From UBA4466 sp963925035 (GTDB lineage Bacteria; Bacteroidota; Bacteroidia; Flavobacteriales_D; Crocinitomicaceae): DNA of 64,000 nucleotides. The stretch is taken from NCBI GenBank assembly GCA_963925035.1, contig CAWUSK010000012.1, positions 62,001 through 126,000 on the forward strand, given 5' to 3'. Position 1 is the first letter of the stretch. Each line of letters opens with the position of its first letter. The translations under genes and the position numbers were made by a program. Of this stretch, positions 58,542 through 64,000 are shown piece after piece. The notes below the pieces were generated by a model. That model had not been told where the DNA came from. It was given only the letters and a program-made list of their open reading frames with translations, and made no database searches.

Positions 58542-59660
58542 GTGAGCAAATTTGAAGAATTAGGAGTACGAAAGGATTTTATCCGTGGATTGGAGGAATT
58601 GAAAATTATTGTTCCAACTGAAATTCAGAAAAAGGTGATTCCGATTTTGCTGGAGAAAAACACAGATCTTGTCGGTCAAGCACAAACTGGAACTGGAAAA
58701 ACTGCTGCTTTCGGACTTCCCTTATTGCAAACGATAGATCCTCAATTCAATCACATTCAAGCGTTGATTCTTTGTCCAACTAGAGAATTGGGGCAACAAG
58801 TTGCTAAGCAATTGTTCAAGTACACGAAATATTCTGAAAAAGTATTTACTGAAGCAGTTTTTGGTGGTGCTCCAATTGATCTGCAAATAGCAGCATTGCA
58901 ACGTCCAACACATATTGTCGTAGCAACACCAGGTCGTTTAATCGATTTGATCGAAAGAGAAGCGGTTGATTTAAGCGAAGTGATGACACTTGTGCTTGAT
59001 GAAGCAGACGAAATGCTAAGCATGGGCTTTAAAGAGGAATTGGATAAAATTTTAAACGCCTTGTCAAGCGTCGAAAATAAATGGTTGTTTTCTGCAACAA
59101 TGCCAGAAGGAATTGAGCAAATAGTGAAGCAACACCTCTCCAAAGACGCAATTCACATTAAAGTAGGAGGAAAGGACGTTGTCAATCAAAAAATTCAACA
59201 TCAGTTTCTGGTTTGCGATGATAATGACAAATTTTACATTCTTACCGAATTCCTGAAAACGGAAAAAAATAATCGTGGAGTTATTTTTTGCAGAACCAAA
59301 GTTGCGACACAGAAATTGACAAAACAATTGATTGCAAAAAATGTTTTGGCAGATTGCATTCACGGTGATTTACAACAACGTGAACGTGATAAAGCAATGC
59401 GTGCGTTTAAGAACAAAGCGGTTCAGATATTAGTCGCAACAGATGTAGCTGCGCGTGGGATTGACATCGAAGGATTGTCTTACGTCGTTCATTACCAATT
59501 GCCTGAAAACGAAGAATACTACACGCATAGAAGTGGTAGAACTGCTCGTGCAGGAAAAGAAGGAACTTCCATTGCGATTATCAATCCAAATGAAGTGAAG
59601 CAAATTCGTAAATACGAACGTTATTTATCAATTTCGTTCCGAGAAATAAAAGCACGCTAA
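58542..59660 (+). CDS. DEAD-box RNA helicase, core only (RhlE-like)
   Basis: 372 aa, GTG start. It contains only the two RecA domains: Q-motif VPTEIQKKVIP, QAQTGTGKTAAFG, CPTRELGQQ, VLDEADEMLSMGF, SATMPEG, FCRTKVATQK, VATDVAARGIDIEG, HRSGRTARAG. It stops soon after, without the DbpA domain or tail of the helicase at 29798, so it is a minimal enzyme. The WD40 gene starts 6 nt later, so they are co-transcribed. Confidence 0.92.
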   Translation: MSKFEELGVRKDFIRGLEELKIIVPTEIQKKVIPILLEKNTDLVGQAQTGTGKTAAFGLPLLQTIDPQFNHIQALILCPTRELGQQVAKQLFKYTKYSEKVFTEAVFGGAPIDLQIAALQRPTHIVVATPGRLIDLIEREAVDLSEVMTLVLDEADEMLSMGFKEELDKILNALSSVENKWLFSATMPEGIEQIVKQHLSKDAIHIKVGGKDVVNQKIQHQFLVCDDNDKFYILTEFLKTEKNNRGVIFCRTKVATQKLTKQLIAKNVLADCIHGDLQQRERDKAMRAFKNKAVQILVATDVAARGIDIEGLSYVVHYQLPENEEYYTHRSGRTARAGKEGTSIAIINPNEVKQIRKYERYLSISFREIKAR

Positions 59661-59666
59661 TCAATT

Positions 59667-60560
59667 ATGTTTCAAAAACAGAAGGAAATAACAGGTCATT
59701 CCGGGGCAATTTATTGTTGTTTGGCTACTGATCGGTTTATTTATTCTGGAGGTGCTGATCATTACTTAACGCGCTGGAGTATTACAACTGGAGAGCAAGA
59801 TAAGTTTGCCATTAAGTTTGAATATTCGATTTACGCTTTAGAATTTATTAACGATGACATTCTTGTTGTAGGCTTATCCAGCGGGGGAATGCATTTTTTC
59901 GATTTGAAGGAACGAAAGGAAATCAAGTTTTTCACACAACATACAAAGGCAGTTTTTTCTATAAAATATAATTCACACAAGAATCAATTGTATGTTACAG
60001 ATGCCGAAGGGAATTTATCTGTGTGGAATACGGTAGATTATTCTCTGATGATTTACATACCTTTAGATTGTGGGAAAATTCGAAAAATGGGTATATCTCC
60101 AACTGGTGATTTCCTTGCTTTGGCCTGCCAAGACGGAATGATTCGAATTCTGGATACAGAGTATTTCAACGAGTTAAAAACCATCAATGCGCACAAAGAT
60201 GGTACAACCTCAATTCTATTTCATCCCTTGAATGCAGACCTGTTGATTTCTGGTGGAAAAGATGCGTTGATCAAAGTCTGGAGGTGGAACCAAGAAGAAT
60301 TGGTTGAAACGATTGTTGCACATAATTACGCCGTTTACGATTTAATAGCGCTTGATGAAGGTCAAACGTTTGTTTCTGCAAGTCGTGATAAAACGGTTAA
60401 AATATGGAATACAAACGACTTTTCCTTTGTGCAGAAATTGGAGTTAAAAACTGGGGGGCATCGTCATTCTGTGAATAAACTGTCTGCAATAAATGAAAAC
60501 ACATTTGTATCTTGTTCAGACGACAGTAGTCTAAAAGTCTGGGAATCGATTAGTGAATAA
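59667..60560 (+). CDS. WD40-repeat protein
   Basis: 297 aa forming about seven WD40 blades: GHSGAIYCC, LTRWSITTGE, AVFSIKYNSHKNQLYV, LSVWNTVDY, GMIRILDTEYF, TTSILFHPLNADLLISGGKDALIKVWRWN (in part), FVSASRDKTVKIWNTND and FVSCSDDSSLKVWES. No other domain and no signal peptide, so it is a cytosolic beta-propeller scaffold. It lies right after an RNA helicase gene, so an RNA or ribosome-related role is a reasonable guess. It overlaps the convergent membrane protein gene by 11 nt. Confidence 0.88.
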   Translation: MFQKQKEITGHSGAIYCCLATDRFIYSGGADHYLTRWSITTGEQDKFAIKFEYSIYALEFINDDILVVGLSSGGMHFFDLKERKEIKFFTQHTKAVFSIKYNSHKNQLYVTDAEGNLSVWNTVDYSLMIYIPLDCGKIRKMGISPTGDFLALACQDGMIRILDTEYFNELKTINAHKDGTTSILFHPLNADLLISGGKDALIKVWRWNQEELVETIVAHNYAVYDLIALDEGQTFVSASRDKTVKIWNTNDFSFVQKLELKTGGHRHSVNKLSAINENTFVSCSDDSSLKVWESISE

Positions 60561-62133
60561 CGTATACTTTCTTCGGCTTAAAATTCAACGATTCAAACCA
60601 ACTAATTCGACCTGACTCGCTCATTTCATGCCAAAAAGATTGATAAGCTCCAGGAGAGTTTCCTGAATATCCGTTCACTGTTTTTAATCCCAGCGATTGA
60701 GCAGCAAGCATCGCATCTATTTGATAAACATAAACGTTATAATCACGTTCTAAAGGTTCGTAGGAGACAATTGCACCAGCTGGAATGTTCTTCATCTTAT
60801 CTTGCAAAGTTGATAGTCGCACTTTTGCCTCTTTTTTTTCAATGCGGTAAGAACTTCCTTCAGTGAAATAATTGTCAAACGTTAAAAGCCCTATCATAAT
60901 CAAGAAAATTGGCGTTTTGAATTTTACAAACCGATTTAGAATTAGAAGAGATACCACAGCAACTGCAAGCCCAAAGAATAGCAATTCAATATTTATGATT
61001 CGCGTAATGGCACGCATCGAACCAAATCCTGGTAAATTGAAAAACAAACGGTACAAAGTGTGTTCATTGATTCGAATTACGGATAGGAAGGTTAATATGG
61101 CTGTTAGGGCTAAAATCGCTACGTTATTTGAAATCAACGATTGCAGCTTCAGTTTTTTACGAAATGTGATTAACACGAAAAAAGAAAGTAAAGATAAAAC
61201 CGAGATTCCACCAGTAAACAAATGATGATCCCATGATGCTTGTAATTCAACTCCCACACCTCTTAAGAATGTCCAAATTGGACTTCCTGGTTGTGCAAAT
61301 AGGTATGATTTAAATAAGGGAACTGTATGAAGAACATTTTCGAAAAGATTTTCACCAACTTGAATTGAACGATTGTAATATGGCGTCATCAGCATTTGAA
61401 GAAGTAGGACATTGATAGCAATTGCAGCTAAAATTTTCAAGATCCATTTCCATTGTTTGATATGTTGAAAGAGCTCCTTTCTTTTTTTGATGATAATAAT
61501 TAGATAAAGAAAAATTAACGGAATAGTGAGCATAAATCCAAGGTATATTCCACTGTAGAATTGCATTACGGTAAAGAAAAGTGTCAAGAAGAAAAATTTA
61601 GGTTTCAATTCTTGCATGAACAGTAGGCTCATCCAAATGGCTAACGGAATAAAGAATCGGGGAAATGTTTGTGCATGTGCGATTTGTGATTGCAATGCAA
61701 GCGAGAAAGCAAATACAAAAGCACCGAGAACAGCTGCATATCGGTTCTTTAACAACCAGTTCAAAAAGAGATAACCAGTGCTGTAATTAAGAATTGCAAT
61801 GAGTACAAACCACAATTGAAAGGCTGTAAAAATGTCCGCTCCAAAGACTCTGAAAATGGAATAGAGTGGTGCTGTTCCTAATAGATTATCGGAAAAAGTG
61901 ATGATTTCCTTTTCTGGGTGCATAAAAGGAGCACTCCAAAATGAATCTAGATTTCCAGAAAAGTATTGATGCGCATGTTCTAAAATGTAAGTATTGAACC
62001 TTCCGTCTCCTAAATCTCCTGGTAAATAGCAGAAATCAATTCCAGTGACATTCAAAATCATGAAATACAGTCCGAGAACTAAGCCCAATAGATAAGGCCA
62101 ACATTGCAGTTTATTTAATAGCTTTTGGTTCAT
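60550..62133 (-). CDS. Polytopic membrane protein, GT-C glycosyltransferase-like
   Basis: 527 aa with about ten to twelve membrane helices (YLLGLVLGLYFMILNVTGI, LLNWLL-KNRYAAVLGAFVFAFSLAL, FLTLFFTVMQFYSGIYLGFML and more; shown in parts). The first outer loop carries PGDLGDGRFN, an acidic pair in the place where GT-C enzymes have their catalytic D/E. The C-terminal 110 residues are soluble (YRIEKKEAKVRLSTLQDKM, GAIVSYEPLERDYNVY, LKTVNGYSGNSPGAY). It probably transfers sugar from a lipid-phosphate donor in the envelope; that is inference. Confidence 0.65.
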   Translation of the reverse strand: MNQKLLNKLQCWPYLLGLVLGLYFMILNVTGIDFCYLPGDLGDGRFNTYILEHAHQYFSGNLDSFWSAPFMHPEKEIITFSDNLLGTAPLYSIFRVFGADIFTAFQLWFVLIAILNYSTGYLFLNWLLKNRYAAVLGAFVFAFSLALQSQIAHAQTFPRFFIPLAIWMSLLFMQELKPKFFFLTLFFTVMQFYSGIYLGFMLTIPLIFLYLIIIIKKRKELFQHIKQWKWILKILAAIAINVLLLQMLMTPYYNRSIQVGENLFENVLHTVPLFKSYLFAQPGSPIWTFLRGVGVELQASWDHHLFTGGISVLSLLSFFVLITFRKKLKLQSLISNNVAILALTAILTFLSVIRINEHTLYRLFFNLPGFGSMRAITRIINIELLFFGLAVAVVSLLILNRFVKFKTPIFLIMIGLLTFDNYFTEGSSYRIEKKEAKVRLSTLQDKMKNIPAGAIVSYEPLERDYNVYVYQIDAMLAAQSLGLKTVNGYSGNSPGAYQSFWHEMSESGRISWFESLNFKPKKVYVIH

Positions 62134-62187
62134 AAGTTAAATACAGAACACCTTGTTTCGTAATTTATTGTACAATGCATTAAAAAA

Positions 62188-62215
62188 TAAAAAGGAATCA
62201 AAATGATTCCTTTTA
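62188..62215 (-). terminator. Terminator after tRNA-Leu
   Basis: AAAAGGAATCA (62190-62200) with TGATTCCTTTT (62204-62214), loop AAA; on the minus strand it is followed by T-rich sequence. Confidence 0.8.
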
Positions 62216-62218
62216 TTG

Positions 62219-62301
62219 TGCCCTGGACTGGACTCGAACCAGCACGCACTTAGTGCACAACCCCCTCAAGGTTGCATGTCTACCAATTTCACCACCAGGG
62301 C
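62219..62301 (-). tRNA. tRNA-Leu(GAG)
   Basis: Class II tRNA of 83 nt. Acceptor stem GCCCTGG/CCAGGGC with discriminator A (62219), D-arm TGGTGAAATTGGTAGACA, anticodon stem CAACC/GGTTG around the loop TTGAGGG giving anticodon GAG, a variable arm with TGCAC/GTGCG, and T-arm GCTGG-TTCGAGT-CCAGT. CCA is not encoded. A TATATTTG promoter box lies 9 nt upstream (62311-62318). Confidence 0.95.
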
Positions 62302-62310
62302 ATGCCGCTG

Positions 62311-62318
62311 CAAATATA
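62311..62318 (-). promoter_or_regulatory. Promoter -7 box of tRNA-Leu
   Basis: TATATTTG on the minus strand, exact TAnnTTTG, placing the transcription start a few bases before the mature 5' end. Confidence 0.5.
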
Positions 62319-62370
62319 ATCGATTCTCCGATTATGCGTGGATTAAAAACAAAGTTAATTGTTGATTTAC

Positions 62371-63729
62371 CTATCGAATTACAACTTTCTTCATTGAACT
62401 TCCTTTTTCAGAAGTTACAGAAAGAAAATAAACGCCAGATTCAAACGTCGAGACGTCAATTGTTTGCGCAGCTATATTTGAATTTGTTTCCCAAACAATA
62501 TCACCTTTTACGGTCATTATTCGCACTTTTTTAAACGTTGGATCTTTCACCTCCAAATGAAGAAAGTTGTCTGCTGGATTAGGCGAAACAGTAAAATTGG
62601 TAATAGAGTTATTATCTATGCTCAAATCAGAATCGAAGCTTAAGGCGTCTAATTTTAGAACAGTTCCTGGATTATCACCAGAAAGCACAGTGAAAATCAT
62701 AGAATCTGGTGTCCCAAACACTCCGACAGCAGAATTGAAAATTGTGTAATTTGAGTTAGGTGCAAAGTTTTCTTCGTGGTATCCAACCAATGATCCATTT
62801 TCCATGAACTGAATTTGAAGAATTCCTTCATCAATAGAGGTGGTAGTTAACTTGTATGCTCCAGTAATATTGACAGGAGTTGAAGCAATTGGAACTGGTG
62901 CGTATGGAACTACACTTGAAAAATCAATTCTCCCCTTTGAAATTAAACCGGGAATTGTATCCGTTCCAAATAGAATTGTGCTCATTTCAATGGCTGACGT
63001 TCCTTCAAAGGCATCGCTCGTTTTTCCAGAATTATTTATTCCAAAATGTGAATAATATTTATTTAATGTTCCCCAGTTGTCAGGAATTTCAACAGTTGCA
63101 TTTTCCCAACTTTCAAAATTGTAATTGGGTAAATTAGCTTGGTAAATACCGCCATTCAATAACTTAATATTGTCAACGAGTGCCCATGAGTCGGGATGTG
63201 GATTGTGTGTAGTATTTGGGTTTCCGATAATAAATCCGATCAGTAACTCATCTTGAGTGATATTTCCTACTGGAACAATTTGTGGAGTCCAAGTTACTGC
63301 AGGACCAAAGGCAAATGGCTTAATTTGATAATCAGCTATTGTTCCATTGCTCTTTCTTACGAGTAAAAGATAAAGTGAATCACCTGGTTGTAAATCAATT
63401 TTGTAATTAACAATCACAGCCTCAAAGTTATCCGTATACGGAATTCCGGTTACTGGATTTAAACTTCCGTGTAATATAAAACCACCTAAAGTATCACCAA
63501 ATATTTCCGCAACACTTAATTTCGCGGCATAAGTTCCTTCTTGTGCATCTGTGGATTTAAAGACGGTCGTTTCTATGTAATACATTTCTTGATTGGAGCT
63601 ACTCCAAACAGAAGGGGTTTCATAAATGATCGAATCGGACCAGTTTTCAAAACCACCATTCGTTATTTGAGAAAATGACTGGAAGGTTTCAAAACAAAAC
63701 AAAATGAATATAAAGGCAATTGATTTCAT
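62371..63729 (-). CDS. Secreted protein with T9SS type A sorting domain
   Basis: 452 aa. Signal peptide region SIAFIFILFCFETFQSFSQ. The mature part has two similar halves, starting NGGFENWSDS and NYNFESWENATVEIPDNWG (in part), each followed by a DAQEGTYAAKLS / DAFEGTSAIEMS segment: a duplicated beta-sandwich resembling PCMD/carbohydrate-binding-like domains. The C-terminus (FTVSPNPADNFLHLEV, GVYFLSVTSEKGSSMKKVVI) is a type A sorting domain, so the protein is anchored or released by the T9SS. The binding target is unknown. Confidence 0.88.
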   Translation of the reverse strand: MKSIAFIFILFCFETFQSFSQITNGGFENWSDSIIYETPSVWSSSNQEMYYIETTVFKSTDAQEGTYAAKLSVAEIFGDTLGGFILHGSLNPVTGIPYTDNFEAVIVNYKIDLQPGDSLYLLLVRKSNGTIADYQIKPFAFGPAVTWTPQIVPVGNITQDELLIGFIIGNPNTTHNPHPDSWALVDNIKLLNGGIYQANLPNYNFESWENATVEIPDNWGTLNKYYSHFGINNSGKTSDAFEGTSAIEMSTILFGTDTIPGLISKGRIDFSSVVPYAPVPIASTPVNITGAYKLTTTSIDEGILQIQFMENGSLVGYHEENFAPNSNYTIFNSAVGVFGTPDSMIFTVLSGDNPGTVLKLDALSFDSDLSIDNNSITNFTVSPNPADNFLHLEVKDPTFKKVRIMTVKGDIVWETNSNIAAQTIDVSTFESGVYFLSVTSEKGSSMKKVVIR

Positions 63730-63778
63730 AGTTAGCCAGTTAAGTTTTCATCTAATTTATAAAAATTGAGATGATGAT

Positions 63779-64000
63779 TTATTTTTTGTCTACGTTTTGT
63801 GAAAAACTGGAATAAACAGCAACGAATACAATTGCCTTCTGTAAATCGTCTTCTAGTCCGTCAAAATCCACATCAAAACTCCATCGTTCCCAATCATTAC
63901 TAAATGTAGTTCGAAATGAACCTTCGAAATCGCCAGAAATTCTCCATTGATCCAAAATATTCGAAAAAGCAGTTCTAACATTAATCGTCTTTCCGTAGCC
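63779..64000 (-). CDS. C-terminal part of an unidentified protein (window edge)
   Basis: An open frame enters from the right edge and stops at TAA 63779-63781, giving the last 73 residues. The segment reads GYGKTINVRTAFSNILDQW, then SGDFEGSFRTTFSNDWERW, DVDFDGLEDDLQKAIVFVA and ends FSQNVDKK. It looks like beta-strands followed by a C-terminal helix. There is some resemblance to LURP-one/scramblase-like folds, but this is a guess. The start lies beyond the window. Confidence 0.6.
   Translation of the reverse strand, partial: GYGKTINVRTAFSNILDQWRISGDFEGSFRTTFSNDWERWSFDVDFDGLEDDLQKAIVFVAVYSSFSQNVDKK

Overview
The window is AT-rich and tightly packed, and it is clearly from the phylum Bacteroidota, most likely order Flavobacteriales. 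The evidence is secreted proteins with type IX secretion (T9SS) sorting domains of both type A and type B, a PorQ homologue, promoters of the TAnnTTTG kind, almost no Shine-Dalgarno sequences, a zeaxanthin-type carotenoid operon with a CrtYcd-like cyclase, RF3, and a Corynebacterium-type threonine dehydratase. A Crocinitomicaceae or Fluviicola-like member is possible, but that is inference. I saw no phage, insertion sequence, CRISPR array or rRNA. There is one tRNA, tRNA-Leu(GAG).

Layout. 1-2.5 kb: a small ORF, an M20 amidohydrolase and alanine racemase. 2.5-10.4 kb (minus strand): one compact operon, ilvE-ilvD-ilvB-ilvN-ilvC-ilvA, covering isoleucine/valine synthesis. Upstream of it lie a promoter and two leader-peptide/terminator units in series; this tandem attenuator is the most interesting regulatory structure here. 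10.5-18.3 kb (plus): ornithine aminotransferase, an orphan V4R/HisKA_2 histidine kinase, a phosphohexomutase, chorismate synthase, an O-methyltransferase, TruC and threonine aldolase. 18.3-20.9 kb: small lipoproteins and hypotheticals, a broken gene and a CYTH protein. 20.9-28.7 kb: a NodB-like deacetylase, a CapD/WbpM-type sugar nucleotide dehydratase, two hotdog thioesterases, a MORN-like secreted protein, 5-formyl-THF cyclo-ligase, a DUF218 protein, MscS and TatA. 28.7-29.6 kb: a decayed LamG/T9SS gene. 29.8-35.9 kb: a DEAD-box helicase with a DbpA-like domain and a glycine/serine/arginine tail, TypA/BipA, a TPR protein and a ComA-like phosphosulfolactate synthase.

36-46 kb (minus): a GNAT-nitrilase fusion, a 657-bp gene-free gap, a 984-aa T9SS type B protein, a small ORF whose tail copies the C-terminus of RF3, prfC itself, and a TonB-dependent receptor. 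46-50.4 kb: MazG, a PagL-like lipid A deacylase, a GIN-domain lipoprotein, a conserved 61-aa Cys-containing membrane protein, an ACT-like protein and cytidylate kinase. 50.4-56.5 kb (minus): an outer membrane protein, porQ, and the operon crtI-crtB-crtZ-crtYcd-phosphodiesterase. 56.6-64 kb: MeaB with an S4 protein, a second DEAD-box helicase with a WD40 protein, a GT-C-like polytopic membrane protein, tRNA-Leu, a T9SS type A protein and a partial gene.

How the parts fit together. The ilv operon makes isoleucine and valine under control that should respond to charging of tRNA-Ile and tRNA-Val. The crt operon should convert geranylgeranyl-PP to zeaxanthin, but the GGPP synthase is not in the window. 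PorQ belongs to the T9SS that would export the two intact sorting-domain proteins found here. Several genes have a TAnnTTTG/TTCG box only 3-5 nt before the start codon, which predicts leaderless mRNAs. All functions are assigned from motifs read by eye; no database search was run.
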